Shown here piece after piece: positions 47,392 to 56,494 of a stretch of 64,000 nucleotides of DNA. A model generated the notes under the pieces. It was not told the origin of the DNA. It saw only the letters and a program-made list of their open reading frames with translations, and searched no databases. The stretch spans positions 577,974-641,973 of the forward strand of contig NZ_JAFEVZ010000001.1 in assembly GCF_022802975.1 (NCBI RefSeq), written 5' to 3'. The first letter of the stretch is position 1. The number at the start of each line of letters is the position of its first letter. The translations under genes and the position numbers were made by a program. The stretch comes from Flavobacterium pectinovorum. GTDB taxonomy: Bacteria > Bacteroidota > Bacteroidia > Flavobacteriales > Flavobacteriaceae.

Positions 47392-48612
47392 TCAAGTATA
47401 CTTTTGTTTTAATTTTGACATATCTTCCATGATATTTATATCCAGTACCTTAGCATAATGCTGCGTCTGTTTAATATTAGTATGTCCCATCATAGCCGAA
47501 ACATTCTCTATTCTTACTCCATTTCCTAAAGTAACTGTTGTTGCAAACGTATGCCTCGCGACATACCAAGTGAGGTGTTTATTGATACCGCACAAATCAG
47601 CAATTTCCTTTAGATAAGCGTTCATTTTTTGATTTGATAACTTTGGGATCAGTCCAATTTGCATGTTCCTGTATTTATTAATAATCACCAAGGTGGGAGG
47701 AAGGATAGGGACATTTGCTCTAATTGCTGTTTTTGCTCTATTGGTCACAATCCAAAGATTATCATTCCCATCCGAAGATATATTATTGGATGTAAGGTTA
47801 GCGGCATCTACAGGTGCATAACCGGTGTAACAGCTAAAAAGAAAGACATCTTTAACCTTTTCGAGGCGCTTAACTGAAAATTTTTTGTTTTCAATTAAGT
47901 TTAATTCTTCCTGAGTAAGAAATATAGCATCAGTGACATGTAGTTTGCCATCATAAACACTAAAAGGGTCTTTCTCTATTATTCCCATTCTGATACTGTA
48001 TTTACATGCTGTTTTGTACATCCGCATGTATTTGACTACTGAGTTATTTTGAATGCCTATTTTGCCTTTAAAGCTACTGTCATATTTAAGAAAAGCCTCA
48101 AGATTGTACACGTAGGCACTGTTCACTTCAGGTAAAGAAATATCTTGTATTCCATATTGCTTTGTCATAAATGTGATGAGCAAATCTTTTGCACGTTCAT
48201 ATTTCTGGTAGGAAGCCTTTGATCGCTCTTTGGCATCAACCTTTCTTTTAAAGAACTCATTATGCCTGTTCATAATTTCGATTAGGCTCACACCATCTTC
48301 TTTTACGGCTGTTTCTCCTTTAAATTCATCTTTGAGTAATTGCAATGAAAAATCGGGATCGATTTTAAGAAGTTCATTGAACTTCTTCTCCATACCAAGA
48401 AGAAAAAGATCCAGGGCATTCTTGATTACCTTTTCTTTTTCAAGTTTTAGAACACTTCTTAGGTTGTCGGTAAATTGCCATCTTTGTTTTAAGATCGATT
48501 TACCCGCAGCCATCGTTATGGATTGCTTCTTGTACGAAATGCGGACATAAATTGGAGATTCTCCACTTTTGTTGAATTTACCTGCTTTGAGATAAAAAAT
48601 TACTTTTAACAT
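47392..48612 (-). CDS. Tyrosine integrase of the element
   Basis: This protein has 406 residues: an N-terminal arm-binding domain (about 1-90), a SAM-like core (about 105-210) and a catalytic domain. Visible catalytic residues are K294 (NRAKT), R353-H354 (VARHTFAT), H377 (MMGH) and Y386 (QHYAKV). The first catalytic arginine is replaced (TGYAPVD at 263-269), as in several Bacteroidota integrases such as IntDOT, and the HxxR histidine is Y350. It acts at the 3' end of the tRNA-Ser gene 260 bases upstream, the likely attachment site. Confidence 0.9.
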   Translation of the reverse strand: MLKVIFYLKAGKFNKSGESPIYVRISYKKQSITMAAGKSILKQRWQFTDNLRSVLKLEKEKVIKNALDLFLLGMEKKFNELLKIDPDFSLQLLKDEFKGETAVKEDGVSLIEIMNRHNEFFKRKVDAKERSKASYQKYERAKDLLITFMTKQYGIQDISLPEVNSAYVYNLEAFLKYDSSFKGKIGIQNNSVVKYMRMYKTACKYSIRMGIIEKDPFSVYDGKLHVTDAIFLTQEELNLIENKKFSVKRLEKVKDVFLFSCYTGYAPVDAANLTSNNISSDGNDNLWIVTNRAKTAIRANVPILPPTLVIINKYRNMQIGLIPKLSNQKMNAYLKEIADLCGINKHLTWYVARHTFATTVTLGNGVRIENVSAMMGHTNIKQTQHYAKVLDINIMEDMSKLKQKYT

Positions 48613-48693
48613 AACTCACAATTTTAAATTAATAATCAAATTGATTTAAAATCGCTGAAAGTTTGTAGTGTTTTCAGGGAATTCCCGGGCAAT

Positions 48694-48763
48694 TCACTTT
48701 TTTTAGTGACCCTTTTTTTGCGTTTTTTTGCGAAAAAAAATAGGGGTCACTCATAGGGTCACC
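48694..48763. repeat. GGGTCAC repeats upstream of the integrase
   Basis: AGTGACCC at 48705-48712 pairs with GGGTCACT at 48744-48751, and another AGGGTCACC follows at 48755-48763; TCACT/AGTGA flank a T tract at 48694-48709. They lie between the integrase start and the tRNA, where arm-type or excisionase sites would be expected. Confidence 0.45.
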
Positions 48764-48808
48764 GTACTTTGGTAATATATGTGTTTTTTGACAAGTGACA
48801 AAAAACAA

Positions 48809-48842
48809 AAAAGCCTTTAAATACTTGTATTTAAAGGCTTTT
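48809..48842 (-). terminator. Terminator of the tRNA-Ser gene
   Basis: A perfect 15-bp stem (48809-48823 with 48828-48842) has a 4-base loop and a U-rich tail on the minus strand, beginning 31 bases after the tRNA 3' end. Confidence 0.7.
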
Positions 48843-48872
48843 GACTTTTAAAGTTTCTTTTGAAACTTCTAC

Positions 48873-48960
48873 TGGCGGAGAAAGAGGGATTCGAACCCCC
48901 GGACCTGTTACAGTCAACAGTTTTCAAGACTGCCGCATTCGACCGCTCTGCCATTTCTCC
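48873..48960 (-). tRNA. tRNA-Ser(UGA)
   Basis: On the minus strand the acceptor arms GGAGAAA (48954-48960) and TTTCTCC (48877-48883) pair, the anticodon loop reads CTTGAAA (anticodon TGA), a long variable arm is present, the T-loop is GTTCGAATC and the CCA end is encoded at 48873-48875. The 3' end faces the integrase, so it is the probable insertion site of the element and still appears complete. Confidence 0.93.
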
Positions 48961-48992
48961 AGTATGTTGCTATCATTTGCTGATTGCGAGTG

Positions 48993-49000
48993 CAAATATA
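48993..49000 (-). promoter_or_regulatory. -7 box of the tRNA-Ser promoter
   Basis: TATATTTG on the minus strand matches TANNTTTG and ends 32 bases before the tRNA 5' end. No clear TTG -33 element is seen. Confidence 0.4.
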
Positions 49001-49098
49001 AGACGCTTTTTCGGTTTTGGAAACTTTTTTAGAACTTTTTTTGATAGATTTTCAAGTATCTAATTATCAGTGTTTACGAAAGTGTAAATTTTTAAAAA

Positions 49099-49497
49099 TT
49101 ATTCTAAATCGTCTAAAATCGGCGTTGGTTTTTTGTTTTCATCAACGGCAACAAACGAAAAAGTTCCTGAAACTACCGTTTCGCGAAGTTCTGAATACAT
49201 TTGCTCCATGAAAATATCAACATGAATTTTACAGCTTGTTCTTCCAACACTATCCACTTTTGCAACTAATTCGATTAAAGTTCCGGCCGGAATTGCTTTT
49301 TTAAAATCAATTTGGCCTGTAGAAATAGTCACCACCTTCTTTCGGCTGAATCGTGTCGCACAGATAAAAGCAACTTCATCCATCAGATGAAGTGCCGTAC
49401 CTCCAAATAAAGTATCGTAATGGTTGGTCGTACTCGGAAAAACAGCCTTGAAAATATGCGTTTCAGACTTTATAATTCTTTCTTCTAAAGTCCCCAT
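49099..49497 (-). CDS. Acyl-CoA thioesterase, hotdog fold
   Basis: This protein has 132 residues. The YciA-like pattern HYDTLFGGTALHLMDEVAFICA followed by IDFKKAIPAGTLIELVAKV indicates a hotdog acyl-CoA thioesterase, with the catalytic Asp in the LMDEV helix. It hydrolyses acyl-CoA in the cytosol. It begins one base after the ribB(A) stop and is probably co-transcribed. Confidence 0.85.
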   Translation of the reverse strand: MGTLEERIIKSETHIFKAVFPSTTNHYDTLFGGTALHLMDEVAFICATRFSRKKVVTISTGQIDFKKAIPAGTLIELVAKVDSVGRTSCKIHVDIFMEQMYSELRETVVSGTFSFVAVDENKKPTPILDDLE

Positions 49498-49498
49498 A

Positions 49499-50629
49499 TT
49501 AATAGTTTACATATTCTGTAATCTCCAGACCGTAACCAATCATTCCAACACGTTTGGTTTGCTGGGTATTAGAAACCAGTTTGATTTTTGAAATATCAAG
49601 ATCATGTAAAATTTGGGCACCGATACCATAGTCTTTAGTGTCTATCACCACTTTAGGGGCTTTCATGGTACCTGCTGCCTGTAAGGCTTTCAACTCAGAG
49701 ATTCTGTTTAAAAGATTCACAGCAGTCATATCCTGATTGATAAAAATAACCGCACCTTTACCGTCTTCATTGATGATCTTAAACATATCATCTAATTGCT
49801 GATCGACATTATTGGTTAAAGTACCCAATAAGTCATTATTAACCTGTGAAGAATGGATACGGGTTAAGATTGATTCTCCTAAATTCCACGTTCCTTTGGT
49901 TAAGGCAATATGTATTTGTTTATTCGTTGTTTGTTCGTAAGCTCTTAATCTGAAAGTGCCAAAACGGGTTTCGATATCAAAATCTTCTTTTTTAACGATC
50001 AGACTGTCGTGCTGCATTCTGTAGGCAACCAAATCTTCTATCGAAACTAATTTCAAATTGAATTTTTTGGCAACTTCAACCAATTGTGGCAAACGTGCCA
50101 TGGTTCCGTCTTCATTTAAGATTTCACAAATAACCCCAGCCGATTTAAAACCGGCTAATCTTGCAAAATCTATAGCGGCCTCTGTATGCCCTGTTCTTCG
50201 TAATACACCTCCTTGTTTGGCAACCAAAGGGAAAATATGTCCCGGGCGGGCTAATTCATGCGGTTTTGTATTCGGATCTACTAATGATAAAACTGTTTTT
50301 GCCCTGTCAGCGGCAGAAATTCCGGTTGTAACCCCGTTTCCTTTTAAATCAATAGAAACAGTAAAAGCAGTTTCCATGTGATCTGTATTATTGGTCACCA
50401 TCGGACGTAAATCAAGCTCCTTACAACGGCTTTCAGTAAGAGGCGTACAAATTAAGCCACGGCCGTGAGTCGCCATAAAGTTGATCATTTCCGGAGTTGT
50501 TTTTTCAGCTGCAGCAAGGAAATCTCCTTCATTTTCGCGATCCTCATCATCGACTACAATGATGACTTTACCTTGACGAATATCTTCTATAGCTTCCTCA
50601 ATGGTATTGAGTTGTATTTTTGTTGACAT
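49499..50629 (-). CDS. ribB: RibB with degenerate RibA-like half
   Basis: This protein has 376 residues. The N-terminal half is an intact 3,4-dihydroxy-2-butanone 4-phosphate synthase ([11 protein letters not shown] at about 27-37, [13 protein letters not shown] near 151). The C-terminal half aligns with GTP cyclohydrolase II ([23 protein letters not shown]) but lacks the zinc cysteines, with [14 protein letters not shown] where CLTGDVFGSLRCDCG is expected, and [13 protein letters not shown] in place of RQEGRGIGL. It should make the ribulose-5-phosphate-derived precursor of riboflavin but not the GTP-derived one, so a separate ribA would be needed. Confidence 0.85.
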   Translation of the reverse strand: MSTKIQLNTIEEAIEDIRQGKVIIVVDDEDRENEGDFLAAAEKTTPEMINFMATHGRGLICTPLTESRCKELDLRPMVTNNTDHMETAFTVSIDLKGNGVTTGISAADRAKTVLSLVDPNTKPHELARPGHIFPLVAKQGGVLRRTGHTEAAIDFARLAGFKSAGVICEILNEDGTMARLPQLVEVAKKFNLKLVSIEDLVAYRMQHDSLIVKKEDFDIETRFGTFRLRAYEQTTNKQIHIALTKGTWNLGESILTRIHSSQVNNDLLGTLTNNVDQQLDDMFKIINEDGKGAVIFINQDMTAVNLLNRISELKALQAAGTMKAPKVVIDTKDYGIGAQILHDLDISKIKLVSNTQQTKRVGMIGYGLEITEYVNY

Positions 50630-50631
50630 AA

Positions 50632-52086
50632 TTATTTATTGTTTTGAGCAGGGAAAAATCGCTCGGAAATTTTCTGAAATACTTGTTGAACAGGTGTTGT
50701 TATAGCGTCAAAATTGATAAGTCCGTTATCGTTAGTAGCACGATAGGTTAATAAAATTGCCAAAGGAGATAATATTAACGAAGACATCCAGGCTCCCAGA
50801 AACGGAGTCATTCCGCCTTCTTGTGAAAGTCGTTTCCCAAAAGTATTGATAAAATGGAATGTAATAAAGATTAAAACCGCAAATACAATTGGTAAGCCGA
50901 GTCCTCCTTTTCGGATAATAGCTCCTAAAGGTGCGCCGATAAAAAACATTAAAAAACAGGCAAAAGCAATAACGAACTTTTCGTAAAATGCTGTGAGGTG
51001 TTTGTTAATATCGCGCTGTTTGTCTTTTAATTCTGTTTGAGTTGACTCTATAGAATAGATTGTACTTGTCATATTACTGCTCGCCATATCTAAAATCGCC
51101 TTTTTTTGTTTAGTGTCATAAAGGGATAAAAGATTATTAGGTAATGATTTTTTTTTCTTTTTTTCTTTTGTAATAGTAACAAATTTTGACAATCCTACTC
51201 GTTGGTTTATGTTTTCAGTAAACGAAACAACTTCATTGTCCCTGTTCTTATTTAGTGAATCCAGTGTGTATCGCAACTCGTTAACATTTAGCATGTTGCT
51301 GGTGTTGTTGATGTTTTCGTTTTCAGTATCTGTTTTGTTTAATTCGGATAGATCAATATTGATAATTTGTTTTTTAAAAGCACCTTTTACAAAAGGTAAT
51401 TTAGCTCTGTCTTCGTATTTTTTTGGAGTTACATCCTGATAATAATAACCATCGTTGAGTACTAATTTTAAAATGCTTGACTTTTCGCTGCTTATTAATT
51501 CTCCGTCTTTTGCTTTGATAACCGTTTTGTTTTCCCCCATATTTGTGGGTTTTTCATGAATAGTAACACCAGTTAAAATATTGCCGTTTTCTCCGGATTT
51601 TTTATTGACCTTGATATTATAGAAGCCGACATCATTAAATTGTCCTTCTGCAATTGCCATGGCAGGCTTGGCCTGGGCAATGTTTTTTCGGAAATTAACA
51701 AATTTATATTCGGCAAAAGGAATAACATTATTAGAAAACCAGAAGGCAACAATGCTTAATAAAAAGATGAAAATAATGAGTACTCTCATGGCTCTCTGAA
51801 GGGAAATACCCGAAGATTTCATCGCTGCAAACTCATAGTTTTCTGCCAGATTTCCAAAAGTCATGATCGAAGCTAACAAAACTGATAAGGGCAGAACAAG
51901 CGGAATAATCCTTGGCATGGAAAACAGCAGGAACTTGACAACCAATATCAAATCCAAATCCTTGCCGGCGAGTTCAGAAATAAATAGCCAGACTGTTTGA
52001 AGTATGAATATAAAAAAAAGGATTACGAATACCGTAGTAAACGTAATCAGAAATGTTTTTAGTAAGTATTTGTCTAAAATTTTCAA
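50632..52086 (-). CDS. LptF/LptG family permease
   Basis: This 484-residue protein has membrane spans at the N-terminus (about 12-36, 55-80, 98-118) and at the C-terminus (about 375-465), around a large periplasmic domain, typical of the YjgP/YjgQ (LptF/LptG) subunits of the LPS export ABC transporter. Sequence alone does not separate LptF from LptG. Its stop is 2 bases from the ribB(A) start. Confidence 0.85.
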   Translation of the reverse strand: MKILDKYLLKTFLITFTTVFVILFFIFILQTVWLFISELAGKDLDLILVVKFLLFSMPRIIPLVLPLSVLLASIMTFGNLAENYEFAAMKSSGISLQRAMRVLIIFIFLLSIVAFWFSNNVIPFAEYKFVNFRKNIAQAKPAMAIAEGQFNDVGFYNIKVNKKSGENGNILTGVTIHEKPTNMGENKTVIKAKDGELISSEKSSILKLVLNDGYYYQDVTPKKYEDRAKLPFVKGAFKKQIINIDLSELNKTDTENENINNTSNMLNVNELRYTLDSLNKNRDNEVVSFTENINQRVGLSKFVTITKEKKKKKSLPNNLLSLYDTKQKKAILDMASSNMTSTIYSIESTQTELKDKQRDINKHLTAFYEKFVIAFACFLMFFIGAPLGAIIRKGGLGLPIVFAVLIFITFHFINTFGKRLSQEGGMTPFLGAWMSSLILSPLAILLTYRATNDNGLINFDAITTPVQQVFQKISERFFPAQNNK

Positions 52087-52095
52087 CCTTGTAAT

Positions 52096-52749
52096 TTAAT
52101 CTAATTTATTGATGTAGTATTTTGGATATTTACTCGCCACAAAGGTAAATTGATTTTTTGATAAAGGCTGATTGGTTTTAAAAGAATTAACGGTTAAAGT
52201 CGTTTTTGTTCCGTTTTTTCCTGTTTCAATCAAATTATAGATGTGTTTGGTCTGCACATCGATGCCCAGAAGGATTTCTTTTCTTTGGTCTTTTCCGGAA
52301 GTAGGTACTAATTTGATATATTGAATTTTTCTTCCTTTAACATTTTGAACAATATCCATATTGTATTTGTATCCGGAATTAAAAAAAGTAAGCATTTTTG
52401 AAGGTGTGATTGCATTATCATCTTTTTCGTTTACTTTAGAAATAGTAACTTCTTCATCTTCAGGGATAATGGTGTATGTTTTTTGTCCGTCAAAAATTTT
52501 AGTAACACCCATGAAATTCAATACATATTGATTTCCTTTCATAATTACATTTCCTTTACTGTCCTGATTGATGTTTTCTTTGGCATTGTTTAAAGAATAT
52601 TTAAAATCAATAGAAATGTTGTCGTAGCTCTTTATTTTAGCGGTTACCTGGTTCAATAAATCTTTGGCTTTTTTATCCTGAGCCTGAACAGAAGTAAAGC
52701 TTAAAAGCAATAAAATTGCCATTTGCAGACATTTTTTACTTGTTTTCAT
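52096..52749 (-). CDS. lolA: LolA-like lipoprotein carrier
   Basis: The start at 52749 gives a 217-residue protein with a clean signal peptide (KKCLQMAILLLLSFTSVQAQ). The upstream frame reaches 52833 but would overlap ftsK and has no signal. The body shows the LolA pattern NISIDFKYSLNN, KGNVIMKGNQYVLNF and SGYKYNMDIVQNVKG. LolA ferries lipoproteins across the periplasm. It directly follows ftsK. Confidence 0.82.
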   Translation of the reverse strand: MKTSKKCLQMAILLLLSFTSVQAQDKKAKDLLNQVTAKIKSYDNISIDFKYSLNNAKENINQDSKGNVIMKGNQYVLNFMGVTKIFDGQKTYTIIPEDEEVTISKVNEKDDNAITPSKMLTFFNSGYKYNMDIVQNVKGRKIQYIKLVPTSGKDQRKEILLGIDVQTKHIYNLIETGKNGTKTTLTVNSFKTNQPLSKNQFTFVASKYPKYYINKLD

Positions 52750-52795
52750 GATGGAATTGTTTGTGATTTCCTGAATTTTCATTTTCATGATGGGG

Positions 52796-55258
52796 TTAAT
52801 TTTGTTCATTATTAAAAAATTGATCAAGAGCACTTAAATCTGAAATGTTTACGTTTCGTGCTTTACTGCCTTCAAAAGGGCCTACAATTCCGGCTGCTTC
52901 CAGCTGATCGATCAAACGGCCTGCTCTGTTGTAGCCTAATTTTAGTTTTCTTTGCAGTAATGAAGCTGAACCTTGTTGTGCATTGACAATAATCTCCGCA
53001 GCTTCTCTAAATAAAGTATCTCTTTCAGAAATATCCATATCAAGATTGATGCCAGTTTCCTCTCCAATAAACTCCGGAAGTAAATAAGCTGTTGCATACG
53101 CTTTTTGTGAACCAATAAAATCTGTGATTTTTTCGACCTCAGGAGTGTCGATAAAAGCACATTGAACGCGGATTACGTCGTTTCCGTTTGAATATAATAA
53201 ATCTCCGCGTCCAATCAACTGATCGGCTCCTTGGGTGTCTAAAATAGTTCTGGAATCAATTTTTGATGTTACTCTAAAGGCAATTCTCGCAGGGAAATTG
53301 GCTTTAATCAAACCTGTAATAACGTTTACTGATGGTCTCTGTGTAGCGATAATTAAGTGAATACCAATAGCACGGGCCAATTGAGCCAGACGTGCAATAG
53401 GAATCTCAACTTCTTTTCCTGCTGTCATAATTAAATCGGCGAACTCATCGACAACCAAAACAATGTAAGGTAAAAATCGGTGACCGGCTTCCGGGTTTAA
53501 TTTTCTTGATTTGAATTTCTCGTTGTATTCTTTGATGTTACGAACCATTGCATCTTTTAATAAAGAATAACGGTTGTCCATTTCGGTACAAAGAGAATTC
53601 AGAGTATTGACAACTTTTGCGTTATCAGTAATAATAGCATCTTCTGTGTCTGGAAGTTTAGCCAGATAATGTCTTTCGATTTTATTAAAAAGTGTAAGTT
53701 CTACTTTTTTCGGATCTACAAGAACAAATTTAACTTCGGCAGGATGTTTTTTGTATAAAAGTGAAGTTAATACAGCATTCAGTCCAACCGATTTTCCTTG
53801 TCCTGTAGCACCTGCCATTAAAAGGTGAGGCATTTTAGCTAAATCGACAACAAAAGTTTCGTTGGAAATAGTTTTCCCTAAAGCAATGGGCAATTCCATC
53901 TCAGCTTCCTGAAACTTCGCTGATCCGATAACGCTTTTCATCGAAACCATAGTGGGGTTTTTGTTCGGAACCTCAATACCGATAGTTCCTTTTCCTGGAA
54001 TTGGCGCAATAATACGAATTCCTAAAGCAGATAAAGACAGTGCAATGTCATCTTCTAAACTCTTAATTTTAGAAATTCTGATTCCTGCTTCCGGTACAAT
54101 TTCATATAAGGTTACAGATGGCCCAACAGTTGCTTTAATCTGTGCAATTTCAATTTTGTAGTTACGAAGTGTATCTACAATTTTGTTTTTGTTTTCTTCC
54201 AGTTCTTCCTGATTAATCGTAATTCCGCCGGTCGAATATTCTTTTAATAAGTCGATGGTTGGGAATTTATAATTTGATAAATCTAAAGTTGGGTCGAATA
54301 ATCCGAAATCTGCGACTAAACGCGATGCCAGATTTTCTTCGATAATATCTTCTTCTTCGGCTTTTTCAATAACAAATTCTTCATTATGATGTACCGGAGT
54401 TGTTGTGTTTGCAGGATTGATATCCATCTGAACGGGTTTTATAACCGGATTTAAATCAATTTCTGATGAATTTGATATAGTTGGTTTTAAAGCCTCTTTG
54501 TTGATTTCGAATTGAGTGTCTTCGGTTTTTAAATGAATATTGTCTAATTCAGGATCTTCTTCCTCAATGGCAAATTCTTCTAAATTATAAGCACTTTCAG
54601 GCTGTTGCTGCTGTTGTGCTGGTTTTATTGAATTTAATTCTGATTTGAATTCATTTTTAGTAGAGTCAAAATAAGACTGAATTTTTTCAGGTGATACTTT
54701 TATTTTGAAAATCAAGTAAACGATTAATCCGAAAAGCAGGGTCAGTAAAGTTCCTGTTTTTCCAATATAATCCTGAAGAAATAAATTAAGTTCATATCCA
54801 ATGGTTCCGCCTAATTCCGGAGCTGAAGTAGCAAAGAATCCAAATAAGACAGAGACAATGATTATGGCAAATAAATCCCAGAACCAAATGTTTTTTAGTC
54901 TTTTGGTAGACATTTCTAACGCAAGAAATAACCCGGTTAAGAAAAATAGGCGAACCAGTACAAAAGAAGCCAGGCCAAAACCTCTGTAAACAATAAGGTC
55001 AGCAAGGTAAGCTCCGAATTTTCCGAGCCAGTTTTGCACTACTTCAGTACGGTCATTTAAGTGGCTAACTGTACTTTGGTCGGTCTGCCATTGTCCGTTT
55101 ATGTAAAAAGAAATAAACGCTACTAATAATGCAATAGAGAATAATACCAAAAGACAGCCCAAAACAAATTTTTGCTGTTTGGATAATTTCCATGATTTTT
55201 TAGTTTCGTCTTTTGATTCGCTTTTTTTGTCTACAGTTTCTTTTTTTGTTTTTGCCAT
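52796..55258 (-). CDS. ftsK: FtsK/SpoIIIE DNA translocase
   Basis: This 820-residue protein has four to five N-terminal membrane spans (within residues 25-190), a linker rich in Gln and Glu, Walker A GATGQGKSVG near 483, a Walker B VLVVDEFADL near 600 and a C-terminal gamma winged helix (SLLQRKLKLGYNRAGRLIDQLE). It pumps DNA at the septum during division. Confidence 0.93.
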   Translation of the reverse strand: MAKTKKETVDKKSESKDETKKSWKLSKQQKFVLGCLLVLFSIALLVAFISFYINGQWQTDQSTVSHLNDRTEVVQNWLGKFGAYLADLIVYRGFGLASFVLVRLFFLTGLFLALEMSTKRLKNIWFWDLFAIIIVSVLFGFFATSAPELGGTIGYELNLFLQDYIGKTGTLLTLLFGLIVYLIFKIKVSPEKIQSYFDSTKNEFKSELNSIKPAQQQQQPESAYNLEEFAIEEEDPELDNIHLKTEDTQFEINKEALKPTISNSSEIDLNPVIKPVQMDINPANTTTPVHHNEEFVIEKAEEEDIIEENLASRLVADFGLFDPTLDLSNYKFPTIDLLKEYSTGGITINQEELEENKNKIVDTLRNYKIEIAQIKATVGPSVTLYEIVPEAGIRISKIKSLEDDIALSLSALGIRIIAPIPGKGTIGIEVPNKNPTMVSMKSVIGSAKFQEAEMELPIALGKTISNETFVVDLAKMPHLLMAGATGQGKSVGLNAVLTSLLYKKHPAEVKFVLVDPKKVELTLFNKIERHYLAKLPDTEDAIITDNAKVVNTLNSLCTEMDNRYSLLKDAMVRNIKEYNEKFKSRKLNPEAGHRFLPYIVLVVDEFADLIMTAGKEVEIPIARLAQLARAIGIHLIIATQRPSVNVITGLIKANFPARIAFRVTSKIDSRTILDTQGADQLIGRGDLLYSNGNDVIRVQCAFIDTPEVEKITDFIGSQKAYATAYLLPEFIGEETGINLDMDISERDTLFREAAEIIVNAQQGSASLLQRKLKLGYNRAGRLIDQLEAAGIVGPFEGSKARNVNISDLSALDQFFNNEQN

Positions 55259-55279
55259 TCCTGCGTATCCTTATTTTGC

Positions 55280-55654
55280 CTATATAAATTTGGGTATATA
55301 AATAATCAAGCCTATTGCTATTGCTGTCATTGCGGCAAAAAATACTGCTCCGGCAGCAATATCTTTAATGAAACCGATTCTCTCGTGATAATTTGGGTGA
55401 ATAAAATCGGCAACTTTTTCTACAGCTGTATTCAGGCCTTCTACACTTAGTACAAGACCAATTGCAAAGATTTGAAAAAGCCATTCCTCATGAGAAATAT
55501 CGAAATAGAAACCGGCAATAGTCATTAATATTCCAAGTGAAAACTGTACCATAACACTGTGTTCGGTACTGATTAATTTAACAGCTCCCTTAAAAGCGTA
55601 AGTTACGCTTTTAAGTCGGCCTTTAATAAAAGTATTGTCTTTTTGAAATTCCAT
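55280..55654 (-). CDS. Diacylglycerol/undecaprenol kinase family protein
   Basis: This 124-residue protein has three membrane spans and the DgkA-type motif EGLNTAVEKVADF followed by IKDIAAGAV. Short DgkA-family enzymes phosphorylate lipid alcohols in the inner membrane. It lies between ftsK and tpx on the same strand. Confidence 0.85.
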   Translation of the reverse strand: MEFQKDNTFIKGRLKSVTYAFKGAVKLISTEHSVMVQFSLGILMTIAGFYFDISHEEWLFQIFAIGLVLSVEGLNTAVEKVADFIHPNYHERIGFIKDIAAGAVFFAAMTAIAIGLIIYIPKFI

Positions 55655-55663
55655 TTAATGGGA

Positions 55664-56161
55664 TTATAGTGCTGCTAAAGCAGCTTCGTAATTTGGTTCG
55701 TTTGCAATTTCAGCAACTTGTTCTGTGTGTACCACTTTTCCGTCAGCGTCAACTACGATGATTGCTCTTGAAAGTAAACCTTTTAATGGTCCGTCGATGA
55801 TATCTAAGCCATTAGCTTTTCCAAAAGAACCTTCCTGAAAATCAGATAAGTTTACCACATTTTCTAAACCTTCTGCACCACAAAAACGTTTTTGAGCGAA
55901 AGGCAAATCTCTTGAAATACATAAAACGGTTGTGTTTTCTAATGCGCTTGCACTTGCGTTGAAAGTTCTAACAGATGTAGCACAAGTTCCTGTATCAACA
56001 CTAGGGAAGATGTTTAAAACTAATTTTTTACCTGCGAAGTTACTCAAAGAAGCTACTGATAAATCGTTTTGTACTAAACTGAAGTCAGCTAATTGTGATC
56101 CAACTGCCGGTAATTCGCCTGATGTATGAACCGGATTTCCTCCTAATGTGATAGATGCCAT
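55664..56161 (-). CDS. tpx: Thiol peroxidase Tpx
   Basis: This 165-residue protein has the peroxidatic cysteine C60 in PSVDTGTC and the resolving C94 in KRFC, with the Tpx signature around them. It reduces peroxides using thioredoxin. A -7 box lies 27 bases upstream. Confidence 0.92.
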   Translation of the reverse strand: MASITLGGNPVHTSGELPAVGSQLADFSLVQNDLSVASLSNFAGKKLVLNIFPSVDTGTCATSVRTFNASASALENTTVLCISRDLPFAQKRFCGAEGLENVVNLSDFQEGSFGKANGLDIIDGPLKGLLSRAIIVVDADGKVVHTEQVAEIANEPNYEAALAAL

Positions 56162-56187
56162 GATTTTTGTTTAAAATTAATGAGGTT

Positions 56188-56195
56188 CAAAAGTA
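56188..56195 (-). promoter_or_regulatory. -7 box of tpx
   Basis: TACTTTTG on the minus strand matches TANNTTTG, 26 bases before the tpx start. A matching -33 TTG is not evident. Confidence 0.45.
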
Positions 56196-56333
56196 AGGAT
56201 TAATATTTGAATCTAAAAGTATTTGTTATGGGTTTAAGTCGAGATTAAGTATGGGTTTTGAATGGCCACGAATTCACAAAATTATCTCATAATTTTTGAT
56301 TTTCAGAAGGTAGATTTTAGATTTGCCTTGCGC

Positions 56334-56428
56334 TTGTCAGGCTGAGCGGAGTCGAAGCCTGCTCAAAGTAATTTTGACAAAGATTGCAGAGCTGCTTGCG
56401 TGGGCTTCGACTCCGCTCAGCCTGACAA
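56334..56428. repeat. 26-bp perfect inverted repeat (REP-like)
   Basis: Arms at 56334-56359 and 56403-56428 are exact reverse complements around a 43-base loop; each contains GGCTTCGACTCCGCTCAGCC or its complement, a sequence dispersed in many bacterial genomes. It may be a non-autonomous transposon-derived element or a structured RNA. Confidence 0.75.
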
Positions 56429-56468
56429 AGATGGCCTGAAAACTGTGACTAAACACGGTAAACAAAAA

Positions 56469-56494
56469 AAAGCGTCTCCAAATAGAAACGCTTT
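56469..56494 (-). terminator. Terminator of the DUF6952 gene
   Basis: A 10-bp stem with one mismatch (56469-56478 with 56485-56494) is followed on the minus strand by a run of U. It lies 44 bases past the stop codon of the gene at 56538. Confidence 0.6.

Larger units (their letters stand above)
27934..48872. mobile_element. Integrative conjugative element, conserved core and right end
   Basis: This stretch holds a Bacteroidota-type transfer gene set (traD to traN), an RteC-like regulator, an excisionase-like gene and a tyrosine integrase pointing away from a tRNA-Ser gene. The right boundary at the tRNA 3' end is well supported by gene layout. I could not find a second copy of the tRNA 3' end to the left, nor relaxase or coupling-protein genes, so the true element probably extends beyond position 1 and includes the dnd region. 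Confidence 0.75.

Noticed and set aside
1..48872. Search for a second copy of the tRNA-Ser 3' end (left attachment site)
   Set aside because: By eye I found no repeat of the tRNA 3' sequence in this range; it probably lies outside the window, so none is reported.
52750..52833. Upstream extension of the lolA frame
   Set aside because: It overlaps the ftsK end and would put a polar segment before the signal peptide; the start at 52749 is preferred.
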